A stretch of 64,000 nucleotides of DNA from Bifidobacterium pluvialisilvae (GTDB taxonomy: Bacteria; Actinomycetota; Actinomycetes; Actinomycetales; Bifidobacteriaceae): the NCBI RefSeq assembly GCF_019331695.1, contig NZ_JAHBBI010000003.1, positions 234,120 through 298,119 of the forward strand, written 5' to 3'. This document shows, in pieces, positions 20,601-29,680 of this stretch. Position numbers and translations under genes: made by a program. Below the pieces are notes generated by a model. That model worked only from the letters and a program-made list of their open reading frames with translations, was not told where the DNA came from and did not search any database. Within the stretch, counting starts at the first letter, position 1, and every line of letters starts with the position of its first letter.

Positions 20601-21953
20601 TCACATGCCGCCGACGGTGCCGGGGGCATGTGTTCCGGCCTCGAGCTGGTCGAACAGCTCCGTGTTGCGCACGCCGTCGAGCAGGATGGTCGAGCCTATG
20701 CCGGACGGCGGATAGTAGTTGGCGTTCTGGTAGTAGACGCTTCCGGTCACGCCGTTTGCACCCGTGGCGTTCCTGAAGGCGAGCGCCATGCGGACCATGT
20801 CGAGGGCTCCGGTCTTCTCATCCACCGTAAGGGATGAGAGCCCGGCCTCCATCAGTTTTTTCACCTTGGCCGGGTTCATGAGCACGGACGGCGAGGAGGC
20901 CTTCTTCGCCACCGCGGAGATCACCTGCCGCTGTCGTTTGGCGCGGCCGATGTCCCCGGTGGGGTCGGAGTAGCGCATGCGGGAGAATGCGAGGGCGGTT
21001 GCGCCGTCCGCGGTGTGGCATCCCGCCTTCCAGTTCATGCCCGACCGCACGTCGTTGACGGTCCGGTCATAGCAGAGCTCCACGCCGTCCAGGGCGTCGA
21101 CGACCTTTTCGACGCCGCCGAATCCGACGATCACCACATGGTCGATCTTCATGCCGGTGATGCTTTCCACTTCGCCGGTCAGGGCGGGATACCCGGCCAT
21201 GGTGGAGACCGCGTTGATCTTCATGTCCTGGTTTTTGACGTTGACCAGGGAGTCACGGGGGATGGAGATCAGGGAGCTGTTGCCGCTTTTCGGCTTGGTG
21301 AGCACGAGGATGGAATCCGTGCGCGAGCCGGGGATGTCGGTCGCGCTGCCGGTGCCCGCGGTGCCGTCACGCTCGTCGGTGCCGAGTATCAGCCATGTGG
21401 AGGCGGGGGTGTTCGCCGCGGAGGTGAGCATGTTCTTATGCGTCAGCTGTCCGTTGACCCAGCCGGTGACGCTGAATGCGGCCACGAGCAGCGCCGCCAG
21501 TATGGCAGCGGCCACGATGAGCGCACGCCTGCCCGCACGGTGCGTCATGGCCGCGGTCCGCCCGCGCCGCGGCATGCGGGGCCGGTTCCGGGACGGCGAC
21601 GAAAGGCCGTTGCGCGTGGACGATCCGTCACGGGCGACGTCGGCGTTCGTGGACCGCATACGCGTCGCGCGATATCCGGGCTGTCCGACGGAGCGGGTGG
21701 GGGAGGGACGTCCCGAAGAGGATCTTCCGGAGGACGGCGAGGACGGGGAGAAGCTCGGCGGTGTGGAGGGCTCACGGCGTGCGGCGCCGAGGTTCCTCGT
21801 GGTCCGTGTCCGCTGTTCCCTTGGCTGGAACGCTCGGGGCGCATCCGAGGTCTGCGGTGATGGGGCGGGCCGCCGGCGTTCCCCGGAAGGAATGAAGCTG
21901 GGCGGGTTGCTCCCTGACCGGTTGGCAAGAGGGTCAAGAGGCTCCTGTCCCAT
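20601..21953 (-). CDS. LytR-CpsA-Psr (LCP) family glycopolymer ligase
   Basis: This 450-residue protein has a long, disordered, Pro/Ser/Arg-rich cytoplasmic N terminus of about 140 residues. One membrane anchor follows (143-164, ALIVAAAILAALLVAAFSV), then an extracytoplasmic LCP domain from about 185. Signature residues are WLILGTDER, GSRTDSILVL and SLISIPRDSLV; the Arg and Asp residues bind the polyprenyl pyrophosphate head group. LCP enzymes move glycopolymers from lipid carriers to peptidoglycan. The ATG at 21953 follows AAAGGAG at ideal spacing; an upstream in-frame ATG at 22055 has no such site. It is divergent from the WhiB-glycosyltransferase genes. Confidence 0.93.
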   Translation of the reverse strand: MGQEPLDPLANRSGSNPPSFIPSGERRRPAPSPQTSDAPRAFQPREQRTRTTRNLGAARREPSTPPSFSPSSPSSGRSSSGRPSPTRSVGQPGYRATRMRSTNADVARDGSSTRNGLSSPSRNRPRMPRRGRTAAMTHRAGRRALIVAAAILAALLVAAFSVTGWVNGQLTHKNMLTSAANTPASTWLILGTDERDGTAGTGSATDIPGSRTDSILVLTKPKSGNSSLISIPRDSLVNVKNQDMKINAVSTMAGYPALTGEVESITGMKIDHVVIVGFGGVEKVVDALDGVELCYDRTVNDVRSGMNWKAGCHTADGATALAFSRMRYSDPTGDIGRAKRQRQVISAVAKKASSPSVLMNPAKVKKLMEAGLSSLTVDEKTGALDMVRMALAFRNATGANGVTGSVYYQNANYYPPSGIGSTILLDGVRNTELFDQLEAGTHAPGTVGGM

Positions 21954-22138
21954 GTGTTTCTCCTTTACGCGCCGGATAACTGCTGAAACGACTATTGCGC
22001 ACTTTGATGCGGGGCGGCATGAAACGCCGCAATCCTTCTCAGGAACGGCACACAACCGGTTCCGCCGGCGCGCCGGTCACAGCGGGCGCATGCCATAGCA
22101 CTGTTGGTCTCGGAATGCGGTAGCGACACCCAAGAGAC

Positions 22139-22168
22139 TTGACAAACCTTGAATGACAAGTGTGTAAT
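22139..22168 (+). promoter_or_regulatory. Promoter of the whiB gene at 22230
   Basis: TTGACA (22139-22144), an 18-base spacer and TGTAAT (22163-22168) form one of the best sigma-70-type promoters in the window. The predicted leader is about 55 bases. Confidence 0.65.
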
Positions 22169-22229
22169 TTAGGGCAGACTCATTGGGGCCCGGCAAGGCC
22201 CGTGCGGATAGTATTCGGGAGGTTGCGGC

Positions 22230-22553
22230 ATGTGGGGGGTGTTCGGCGATTCCCAGGAGCCGGATGGACGGGAGCCCGAAGACGGGCTATTGGAGCTCTG
22301 GGGGCTGTTCAACCCGGATGAGGACGTGTCCTGGCAGCACAAGGCGCTGTGCGCGCAGACCGATCCCGAGGCGTTCTTCCCCGAGAAAGGCGGTTCCACC
22401 AGGGACGCCAAACGTGTATGCGCCCAATGCGAGGTGCGCGACCAGTGCCTGAAATGGGCCATCGACCACGATGAGCGTTTCGGCATATGGGGCGGCATGA
22501 GCGAAAGGGAACGCCGCCGCTATAAGAAGGAGCATGGCAAGGAGCAGGCCTGA
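22230..22553 (+). CDS. WhiB family iron-sulfur regulator (WhiB2/WhmD-like)
   Basis: This 107-residue protein has Cys ligands C41, C64-x2-C67-x5-C73, the GIWGG turn (85-89) and a basic tail RERRRYKKEHGK. The acidic N-terminal extension of about 35 residues and its place beside LCP and glycosyltransferase genes match WhiB2/WhmD, which controls septation in mycobacteria together with WhiA. It has its own strong promoter. The gene downstream is read in the same direction 54 bases away. Assignment to the WhiB2 branch is by context and resemblance only. Confidence 0.92.
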   Translation: MWGVFGDSQEPDGREPEDGLLELWGLFNPDEDVSWQHKALCAQTDPEAFFPEKGGSTRDAKRVCAQCEVRDQCLKWAIDHDERFGIWGGMSERERRRYKKEHGKEQA

Positions 22554-22594
22554 CGCGGGTCTGGCGAAATGCAGCCATGTCGGACCGATTGTTC

Positions 22595-22600
22595 TACAGT
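22595..22600 (+). promoter_or_regulatory. -10 element before the glycosyltransferase gene
   Basis: TACAGT lies seven bases before the ATG at 22608, consistent with a leaderless start; the only purine run (GGAG) is too close to the ATG to act as a normal ribosome site. Confidence 0.35.
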
Positions 22601-22607
22601 GGAGAAG

Positions 22608-25600
22608 ATGAATCCTGTTATTGAGGCACCAAACGTGCAAGAACTGGTGGGCGACGTGCTGGCCGAATGCCGGATGTCCCCCGATCAGACCGTGGAACCC
22701 GCCGTTGCCGCCGTCGTCAGCGTCGAGGAGGACACCCGCTATCTTTCCCGCACGCTCCAGTCCCTGTTCTCGCAAAGCGTGATGCCGGCGACCGTCATCG
22801 TGGCCGACTGCACAGGGGGGACGCAATCGGCTGTGACCGCGACCCTGCGCGCCGGCGCCGGTGCAGAAGAAGGGGGTGCGCACCGGTCCATGACCATGCG
22901 CCATGTGGACGTGCAGGTCGTCAACGCCTCCGGTGCGTCCTCGTTCGGCGACAGCGTTGGCAAGGCCTTGGAACAGGCCCATGTCACCGTACGGATCAGG
23001 GCCTTGTGGCTGCTTCACGACGATTCTCGTCCCACTGGCGAACGATGCCTCGAATCCATGCTGGAGGCATGGCGCAATGCGTCCTCGGCATCGGTGCTGG
23101 GCTGCAAGCAACTCGACTGGGACGGCGACGTCCTCCACGACGTCGGCTGCTACGCCACGACGTCGCATGGCATCGCATCGTTGGTGGTCGACGGCGAACC
23201 GGACCAGGAGCAGTACGATGCCCGTCAGGACGTGTACATGGTCGATCTGGCGGGCGCCCTGGTGTCACTGCCCGTCTGGAGGTCATTGGACGGCACCACC
23301 CCCTCCCTGGGAGGCTTCGCCGAATCGGCCGACTTCTGCAGAAGGGTGAACCTCTCCGGCGGCAGGGTCCTTGTGGTGCCGAAAAGCGCCATCGCCCACA
23401 GGCGCGCACGGTTCGAAGGACTCCGTTCCTCGCGGGGAACCTCGCAGGAGGACGAGCGTACCTCCCCGTATGCCGCGGTCATCGACGGACGTGAACGGTT
23501 CCGCCTTACCGACATCCGGGTCGTCGCATGGCCTCTGATGTGGCTGTGGCGACTGCTCGCATCATTCATCCTGTTCTTCAGGGAACTCGTTCGCAAGCAG
23601 CCCTACCAAGCGGTCTGCGAACTCGGCGCGCCATGGCGTCTGCTTGCCTGGATGCTCCCCCATGGGCTCTCCGCGCGGCGACGCGTGGCCTCCCAGGCGA
23701 AGACCAGCCTGCGTCAATTGTCCGTGCTTGTGGCACGACGCGACCAGCTGGCCCAGTGGCGGGAACGGAACGAGGCGTTCTCCCGGTCACGGAACGCGAG
23801 ACTGCTCAGCCCCCTCGAAATCATGCACCTGCGCGCCCAGCGCCGACGTCGCGCGATCTGGGCCGCCATCATGGCCGCCTTCGCATTCATCGCGGGAATC
23901 GCCGTCAACATCGACGCGTGGGGGTCTGCGATCACCGGCGGGGGATTCCACTCGCAGACGTTGGTGCCCTCCGCCGCATCACTCCGCCAGATCTTCGAAT
24001 CCGCGACCTCCGTATACACCTACGCCGTCGGATTGGGGACTCCGGCACCGCCGGCTCCGTTCCTGCTCGTATTCCTCGTCCTGTCCGTCGTCACCGCAGG
24101 ACATGCCATGGCGACGATGGCGCTGATCGTATTCGGTGCGGCGCCGTTGTCCGCGTTGTCGTTCTGGGCGCTCGCCGGCGTCTTCACCCGATCCAATCCG
24201 GTACGTGTGGTCAGCGGCCTGCTGTGGTGCTCGTTCGGCGCGGTCCTCGGGCTGTACTCCCAGGGGAATCTTCCCATGCTCGTCGTCATGGCATTTCTTC
24301 CGGCGGGACTGGCGTTCGTCTTCCGGTCGGTCGGCATGTACCGGACCGAGGACGCCGACGAGCCTACCGCGTCCGCGCAGCAGGCGGCGATGGCCGCGTT
24401 GTGCCTCGCGGTCTCGGCGGCCGCCGAACCGCAGCTCATCCTCCCTCTGGCGGTCGTGTTCATCGCGTTCCTGCTGCTGGTGCGTTCGCATCGCGTGCTG
24501 CTGCTGATGATTCCGGTGCCGGCCATGTTCATGCTGGCCCCGACATTGCTGAACATCGTGTTCAATCTCAATGCCGGCTCGTACCGTCAGCTGTTCGCGG
24601 ACATGATGCTCCCCACGGCGGCGGTGAACGGCACCGTCGGCTCGGCCTCCCTGCCGTCCGTGCTCATGCATGGATTCGGACTGCCCTATGATGGCGACGT
24701 CTCGTCGTTGTATTCCGCCGCGAACATCGGGACCGTCCTGGCATTGGCCAGTCTGCTCGTGCTGACCGTCATCGCGGTCGTGGCCCTGTTCCTCCCGTTC
24801 GCGTTACGCGTGTCCAGAATGATGTGGGCGATCGTCGTCGCCGGTGCCATGACCGCCATGCTGGCGCCACGCATCGCCATCGCCCCCGGATCATCGGGGA
24901 ACATCGCCGGTACTGCGCTTCCCGGCCTTGCCTTCGCCATGGCCGGGCTGCTGTCCTGCGTGTGCATCGTCGCCGGTCGTGCCGCGCGCCCGTTCTCCCC
25001 GCTGGTCTCCCGCCCGTCCGAGGACGGGAGGAGCGGTCTCAAGGCAATAGCGGCAGCCAACCGCCGTCACTACTCCCGACGCAGGGTGGTCATCGTCGCC
25101 CGCGCCGTCCTTGTGATGATGCTCGCGCTGTGCCTGGCGCTGTGGGGCTCCGTCTGCGGCGTTCGCGCAGGCGAAGGGGAGCGTCTGACGGCCCAACGGT
25201 ATGAGATTCCCCTTATCGCGCAGGACTTTCTGGCGTCCGACGCCAACCATCGCATCCTCGCGTTGCGAGCCGAATCCCCGACTTCGGTGGAGTTCTCCGT
25301 GCTGCGCACCGCACAGGGCGACTTCATCGACGGATCCCCGGCCATGAACGCCGCGCTGCTGTCCACCGGCATGGACGAGACGACCCGCACCATGGCCGAC
25401 GCCTCCGCCTCGCTGCTGCAGAACAACGACGATGAGGCCGTGAAGGCGCTCGCCCGACTGGGTATCGGCGGCATCTACGTCCCCTACGCGTCGGATTCCG
25501 CCAGGCGATCGCTGGTCTCCAACATTCTGGCCAGCGATGGCACGCAGTCGGTGGTGAGCAATGAGTCCGGCACCTATGTGCGACTGACCGCCGATGACGC

Positions 25601-25748
25601 GGCCACCCGTGGCATCGACGATTCCGGTGTGCGCCGCGCCCTGCATAATTCGTGGAGAATGGCGTGGCTGTGGTGTCTCGTCATCGTCGTTGCGTTGTAT
25701 TGCATTGTCGCGTTCCCGCGCATGCGCCGAAATGAGGTGAAAGCATGA
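22608..25748 (+). CDS. Glycosyltransferase family 2 fused to a large membrane domain
   Basis: This 1046-residue protein starts with a GT-A/GT2 domain (about residues 20-265): AVVSVEEDTRYLSRTLQSLFSQ, RALWLLHDDSRP (the DD metal site) and SLGGFAESADFCRRV. Two hydrophobic stretches occur near 305-325 and 340-355, then roughly ten membrane segments between about 415 and 860, and a C-terminal extracytoplasmic region (about 860-1025) closed by a last membrane helix. In actinobacteria such genes lie between whiB2 and DUF5719 and are presumed to act in cell-wall polysaccharide assembly. The donor and acceptor are not known from sequence. The stop overlaps the DUF5719 start. Confidence 0.88.
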   Translation: MNPVIEAPNVQELVGDVLAECRMSPDQTVEPAVAAVVSVEEDTRYLSRTLQSLFSQSVMPATVIVADCTGGTQSAVTATLRAGAGAEEGGAHRSMTMRHVDVQVVNASGASSFGDSVGKALEQAHVTVRIRALWLLHDDSRPTGERCLESMLEAWRNASSASVLGCKQLDWDGDVLHDVGCYATTSHGIASLVVDGEPDQEQYDARQDVYMVDLAGALVSLPVWRSLDGTTPSLGGFAESADFCRRVNLSGGRVLVVPKSAIAHRRARFEGLRSSRGTSQEDERTSPYAAVIDGRERFRLTDIRVVAWPLMWLWRLLASFILFFRELVRKQPYQAVCELGAPWRLLAWMLPHGLSARRRVASQAKTSLRQLSVLVARRDQLAQWRERNEAFSRSRNARLLSPLEIMHLRAQRRRRAIWAAIMAAFAFIAGIAVNIDAWGSAITGGGFHSQTLVPSAASLRQIFESATSVYTYAVGLGTPAPPAPFLLVFLVLSVVTAGHAMATMALIVFGAAPLSALSFWALAGVFTRSNPVRVVSGLLWCSFGAVLGLYSQGNLPMLVVMAFLPAGLAFVFRSVGMYRTEDADEPTASAQQAAMAALCLAVSAAAEPQLILPLAVVFIAFLLLVRSHRVLLLMIPVPAMFMLAPTLLNIVFNLNAGSYRQLFADMMLPTAAVNGTVGSASLPSVLMHGFGLPYDGDVSSLYSAANIGTVLALASLLVLTVIAVVALFLPFALRVSRMMWAIVVAGAMTAMLAPRIAIAPGSSGNIAGTALPGLAFAMAGLLSCVCIVAGRAARPFSPLVSRPSEDGRSGLKAIAAANRRHYSRRRVVIVARAVLVMMLALCLALWGSVCGVRAGEGERLTAQRYEIPLIAQDFLASDANHRILALRAESPTSVEFSVLRTAQGDFIDGSPAMNAALLSTGMDETTRTMADASASLLQNNDDEAVKALARLGIGGIYVPYASDSARRSLVSNILASDGTQSVVSNESGTYVRLTADDAATRGIDDSGVRRALHNSWRMAWLWCLVIVVALYCIVAFPRMRRNEVKA

Positions 25749-27295
25749 GCAGAGCATCCCGTCATGGCGTGCCGCGCAGGACAAGGGCCCGAAGAGGTGC
25801 GGTCGCGGCCAAGGCGCTGGCGTCGGCCGTCACGCTGATCGCCATTCTGGCGGTCTTCCTCGCGATGGTGGTCACGGTTCCCCTGCCCGGGCTGGTCGAT
25901 GGCTCACCGGTGCGGCAGGCGCATACCGTGGCAGTCAGCCAGACCACGTTGCAATCCGTGTGCCCCGCCCGCATGCAGCTGGCCGATACCGGATCATACG
26001 GTGATTCCGCCTATCGCGTCTCCGAGGGGGACGTCACCGGCCAGGTCCGTTTCTCGGCATTCGGCTCGCTCTATGATGCGACGATCTCCGGCATCGATGG
26101 CGGCCAGGAGCAGAAGACGGCCGACGTCGACACCACGCAATCCGCGAAGGCGTTCATCCATACGGCCGGCGCCGGGAAGTCGTCGTTGTTGGACACCACC
26201 CGCGTGCTTGAGTCGAGCGCCGGGTCGGGATCCGCGTCTTCGATGGCATCCTGGGCGACCAAGGGAGACCTGCGAGGTGTGGCGGCCGCCGAATGCGTGA
26301 CGCCTCAGCTCACGCAGTCGCTGCTGCTCCCTTCGACGCAGACGGGGTGGACCCAGCAGCTGGTCATCTCCAATCCCACCGACAAGGCGACCGCCGTGTC
26401 GATCGCCGCTTGGGGGACCAAGGACGACAAACCCATCGCATTGTCCACGGACAGCAAGGTGACGGTGCAGGCGCGGGGGGAGAGCGTCGTCAACCTCTCC
26501 GCCGCGGCACCTTCGCAGGATGGATTGTTCGTGACCCTGTCCAGTGAGACGACCCAGGTGACGGCCGTCGCGCGCATCGTGCATATGGACGGGCTCGTCG
26601 ATCGCGGATCCGATTTCTCGGTTCCCGTCGACGTGCCCGCGAAGACGCTGGTGCTGGCCGGCATCAGCGGCGGCACCGATGTGAATGTGTTCGGATTCTC
26701 CGAGACGTCGGGCAGGATCACCATCGAATGGATGACCAAATCCGGCGTCAGGCAGGCCAAGACCATGGACCTCACCGCGAACAGGGTGCGGTCCCTCGAT
26801 CTGGGCAAAGCCCCCGCCGACGCGACGGCGGTGAGGATTCGCGCCGGCATGGACACGTATGCCACGGCGATGTGCACGGACAAGGGATTGGACCAGTCGG
26901 ACTTCTCCCTGGTGTCCTCGCGGCGACCGCAACGCTCCAGCGCCATAGCGGTGCCGGACGGAACCACGATGGCATTCGCCCTCGCGAACACCTCGGATCG
27001 CAAGACCACGGTCACCCTCACCGGCTATGGCAAGGACGGCGATCAGGAGGGGCAGAAGGAGATCACCCTTGACGCGGGCCGTGCGGTCAGCGTTCCCATG
27101 ACCGACGTCGTCAAGAACGGCGTCGCCGCCGTCCGTCTCGACGATGCCGATGCGGCCGTGGCATGGGGAGGCACGGTCGGTGTGAATGCGGTCTCCAAGG
27201 CCAAGGTCAAAGGCGTGGCGTCCATCGGCGCCGTCAGCCTGATGCCTGTGAAGACCATGATCCGCTCCGGCCAGGCGCGCGACATCGTCCACTGA
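25745..27295 (+). CDS. DUF5719 family secreted/anchored protein
   Basis: The protein (516 aa) has a basic N terminus (RRTRARRGAVAAK) and one hydrophobic segment near residues 25-45. A long, Thr/Ser/Val-rich extracytoplasmic region made of beta-strand-like repeats follows. It fits DUF5719, an actinobacterial family always found downstream of a large family 2 glycosyltransferase, with no known activity. The ATG overlaps the stop of the glycosyltransferase gene (ATGA), so the two proteins are made together and probably act together at the envelope. Confidence 0.8.
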   Translation: MSRASRHGVPRRTRARRGAVAAKALASAVTLIAILAVFLAMVVTVPLPGLVDGSPVRQAHTVAVSQTTLQSVCPARMQLADTGSYGDSAYRVSEGDVTGQVRFSAFGSLYDATISGIDGGQEQKTADVDTTQSAKAFIHTAGAGKSSLLDTTRVLESSAGSGSASSMASWATKGDLRGVAAAECVTPQLTQSLLLPSTQTGWTQQLVISNPTDKATAVSIAAWGTKDDKPIALSTDSKVTVQARGESVVNLSAAAPSQDGLFVTLSSETTQVTAVARIVHMDGLVDRGSDFSVPVDVPAKTLVLAGISGGTDVNVFGFSETSGRITIEWMTKSGVRQAKTMDLTANRVRSLDLGKAPADATAVRIRAGMDTYATAMCTDKGLDQSDFSLVSSRRPQRSSAIAVPDGTTMAFALANTSDRKTTVTLTGYGKDGDQEGQKEITLDAGRAVSVPMTDVVKNGVAAVRLDDADAAVAWGGTVGVNAVSKAKVKGVASIGAVSLMPVKTMIRSGQARDIVH

Positions 27296-27338
27296 CGCGC
27301 GCCCCATCCCGTTCCGCCGCCGGCATCACCGGCCGTGG

Positions 27339-27833
27339 TCACAGCCCCCAGTCGGGGTCGATGTCCTCGGGGCGTCTTCCCGTCAGGTCGGCCAGACATG
27401 ACACCAGCTCATCGCGGATGATGAGCTGAAGGTCATCTCGGCCAAGGGCCCGCTGCTCGATCGGGCGTCGGTAGAGTACGATGCGTGCGGGAATGCCGTG
27501 GTTGGCGGGGAAGCTCTGCGAGAGGAACGCCCGTTTGGCCTCCCACGCCACAGGATCGGAGGGGGGCACATCCTCGACGGCGCATTCCACGTTGGCCAGC
27601 AGCTGCGGCCAGGCGGCGTTCAGACGTTTCATCTGCGCGACCACCATGCCGTCGAACATGCCGGCCTTGGTGCGGTATCGCGGCATGCGGATGCCGAACA
27701 TGGCCTGACGCAATCCCCGGCCATGACGGTCACGGTAGATCTTGCGATTCCAAGGCAGCACCGCGGCAGTCGAATGGGCCAGCGTTCGTTTGGAGAAATC
27801 ATCGGTCATGTTCTCCAGAGTATTCATGGCCAT
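27339..27833 (-). CDS. Zincin-fold 'metallopeptidase family' protein without a visible zinc motif
   Basis: This protein of about 164 residues resembles the PF06262 metallopeptidase family found beside DUF5719 and WhiB2 genes in actinobacteria. Recognisable parts are RGLRQAMFGIRMPRYRTKAGMFD, PARIVLYRRPIE and the C-terminal LADLTGRRPEDIDPDWG. At the place where active members have HExxH, the sequence reads RDELVSCLADL, so the first zinc His is missing and hydrolysis is unlikely. Starts at 27833, 27827 and 27809 are all possible; the last has GGAG close upstream. It converges with DUF5719 and diverges from the HAD gene. Confidence 0.7.
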   Translation of the reverse strand: MAMNTLENMTDDFSKRTLAHSTAAVLPWNRKIYRDRHGRGLRQAMFGIRMPRYRTKAGMFDGMVVAQMKRLNAAWPQLLANVECAVEDVPPSDPVAWEAKRAFLSQSFPANHGIPARIVLYRRPIEQRALGRDDLQLIIRDELVSCLADLTGRRPEDIDPDWGL

Positions 27834-27972
27834 GACGTTTGCCGTTCTTTCCCGGCGGAGGGGCGGGACCGGCGCGGTGAGCCGGGACGAACGCTTCGGA
27901 TGTGCGATAATGCAGTAGAAAACCATGGCCGCATGGGACGGCATGATTCTTCGATGCGTGAAAGGAATACGG

Positions 27973-28794
27973 ATGAGCGAAGTGACCATTCACAACTGGG
28001 ATGATGTCGATTACGACGATCTGTGCACGCGCATCGACGTCATCGGATTCGACCTGGACACCACGCTTGCCGTATCGAAGACCCCGATGACCGCGGACAT
28101 GGCCACGGCGTTCGGAGAACTGACCCGGCGCATTCCCATCGCCGTCGTCTCGGGCGGCAAGTATCCGTTGTTCGAGCGGCAGATACTCGCCATGCTGGGC
28201 GATAATGTCGAGAAGGGCAATCTGCATCTCATGCCGACCAGCGGGACCCGGTACTATTCGTGGGATGGCACGGGCTGGCGATGCCGCTACGCCCATGACC
28301 TGTCTCCCGAGGACCGTGACGCCGCCATCGAATCGCTGACCCGTCATGCGAAGGAGCAGGGGCTGTGGCTGCCCGATGATGACGTCTGGGGGGATCGTCT
28401 CGAGGATCGCGGCAGTCAGATCACGTTCTCCGCATTGGGGCAAATGGCGCCGCCCGCGGCCAAGGCGGCATGGGATCCGGACCGGTCGAAGAAGAACCGC
28501 CTCGCCGCGGCCGTCGCCGCGGACCTTCCCCAACTGACCGTACGCTCGGGTGGATCCACCAGCGTCGACGTCGTGGCGAAGGGCATCGACAAGTCCTATG
28601 CGATGAGGAGACTGGCGGAACTGTTTTCCACGGATATCGCCCGCATCGCCTTCGTCGGGGACCGGATGGACCCGGACGGCAACGACTATCCGGCGGCGGC
28701 GGCCGGGGCATACGCCATCCGCGTCCACGAACCCGTCGATACCTTGCAGGTGATACGGCGGCTCAACGGGCTGCTTCCCGTCATCGGCCGATAG
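27973..28794 (+). CDS. HAD-superfamily hydrolase (phosphomannomutase/COF-like type IIB)
   Basis: This 273-residue cytosolic protein has HAD motif I as GFDLDTTLA (nucleophile and acid/base Asp pair), motif II as IAVVSGGKYPLFERQ, a Lys in VVAKGIDKSYAMRRL and motif IV as IAFVGDRMDPDGNDYPA. The cap between residues 85 and 190 is of the C2B type seen in eukaryotic phosphomannomutases and sucrose/trehalose phosphatases. It probably removes phosphate from, or isomerises, a sugar phosphate. AAAGGA precedes the ATG, and a GATAAT -10 box sits at 27906-27911. Nearby envelope polysaccharide genes make a sugar-phosphate substrate plausible but unproven. Confidence 0.82.
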   Translation: MSEVTIHNWDDVDYDDLCTRIDVIGFDLDTTLAVSKTPMTADMATAFGELTRRIPIAVVSGGKYPLFERQILAMLGDNVEKGNLHLMPTSGTRYYSWDGTGWRCRYAHDLSPEDRDAAIESLTRHAKEQGLWLPDDDVWGDRLEDRGSQITFSALGQMAPPAAKAAWDPDRSKKNRLAAAVAADLPQLTVRSGGSTSVDVVAKGIDKSYAMRRLAELFSTDIARIAFVGDRMDPDGNDYPAAAAGAYAIRVHEPVDTLQVIRRLNGLLPVIGR

Positions 28795-28892
28795 GAACCC
28801 GTTCGTGGCGCATGACTATCGGCGTCATGCCGGGCGTGTCCCACGTTCGTCAACATCGTCGGGGACACCGGTCGTCGTCATCCGTGATGGGA

Positions 28893-28898
28893 TATCGT
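28893..28898 (+). promoter_or_regulatory. -10 element of a probable leaderless promoter for the comF-like gene
   Basis: TATCGT lies six bases before the ATG at 28905; GGAGG between them is only one base from the ATG and cannot serve as a normal ribosome site. Confidence 0.4.
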
Positions 28899-28904
28899 GG
28901 AGGC

Positions 28905-29678
28905 ATGCGTCACGGAATAATACGTCGCAGGGTGCTGCGGGAATCGTTCATCGCACTGCTGCGGGAGGTGCGTGACGTGGTGATTCCCCGTGGCTGTGCG
29001 GGATGCGACAGACCCGATGAGACGTTGTGCCCCGAATGCCGTGCGTTGTTTTCGCGACTGGCGACAAGGGACATGGGCGGAATCGGCATGGGGGTGTTTT
29101 CGGCGGGACGGTATGGCGCCGAAACGCGTCGGGCCATCCTTCGTTGGAAGGACCATGGTGACGAGGAAGTCACCGCCGATTTCCGCGACGTCATATCCCG
29201 GTGTGTGATTGATAGCGGACTGCCACGGCTGCTGTGCGCCGCCGGGCTCGAATCCGCCGGACTCATGGTGGTTCCCGTGCCGTCCACGGCGGCATCGTCA
29301 CGGAGCCGTGGACGGCATCATACCCTGCCGTTGGCGGAAGCCGTCCGCGATGCGCTGCGCGACGGGGGAGTGAACGCCGAGATGGGCAGGGCGCTGTCAA
29401 TCGTCGGCAGGCTTGGCAAATCGGTGCAACAATCCGGCGTCGCCGGTCGCATCGGACGTCTTGAGGGGCACATACGGGTGGACGGCCGTCTGCTGGGCAA
29501 TGGTGGGAAGGCGGTTCTCGTGGACGACATCATCACCACCGGCTCCACGTTGCAGCAATGCGTCCACGCCTTGGAAAGGCAGGGCGTGGACGTCATGGCC
29601 GCCTACACATTGGCGAGCGTGCACCGTCGGGAGATCGGCCCATCGGATGCATTCGTCGGTGATGACGGCTCCGCATGA
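28905..29678 (+). CDS. ComF-family phosphoribosyltransferase-like protein
   Basis: This 257-residue protein opens with a double zinc-ribbon-like element (CAGCDRPDETLCPECRALF) and ends with a type I phosphoribosyltransferase domain whose PRPP loop reads VLVDDIITTGSTLQ. This is the ComF/GntX layout. In naturally competent species ComF supports uptake of transforming DNA, and elsewhere its role is unclear. Most family members have the FKY block; here the equivalent region is AILRWKDHGDEEV. An in-frame ATG at 28887 is an alternative start. ComF next to an OmpR-type two-component system recalls the actinobacterial mtrAB-lpqB-comF order, but here it is convergent. Confidence 0.82.
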   Translation: MRHGIIRRRVLRESFIALLREVRDVVIPRGCAGCDRPDETLCPECRALFSRLATRDMGGIGMGVFSAGRYGAETRRAILRWKDHGDEEVTADFRDVISRCVIDSGLPRLLCAAGLESAGLMVVPVPSTAASSRSRGRHHTLPLAEAVRDALRDGGVNAEMGRALSIVGRLGKSVQQSGVAGRIGRLEGHIRVDGRLLGNGGKAVLVDDIITTGSTLQQCVHALERQGVDVMAAYTLASVHRREIGPSDAFVGDDGSA

Positions 29679-29680
29679 CT

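Noticed and set aside
19223..20776. Plus-strand 517-codon frame opposite the FtsK-like gene
   Set aside because: No ribosome site and no recognisable motifs; the minus strand encodes clear Walker motifs over the same span.
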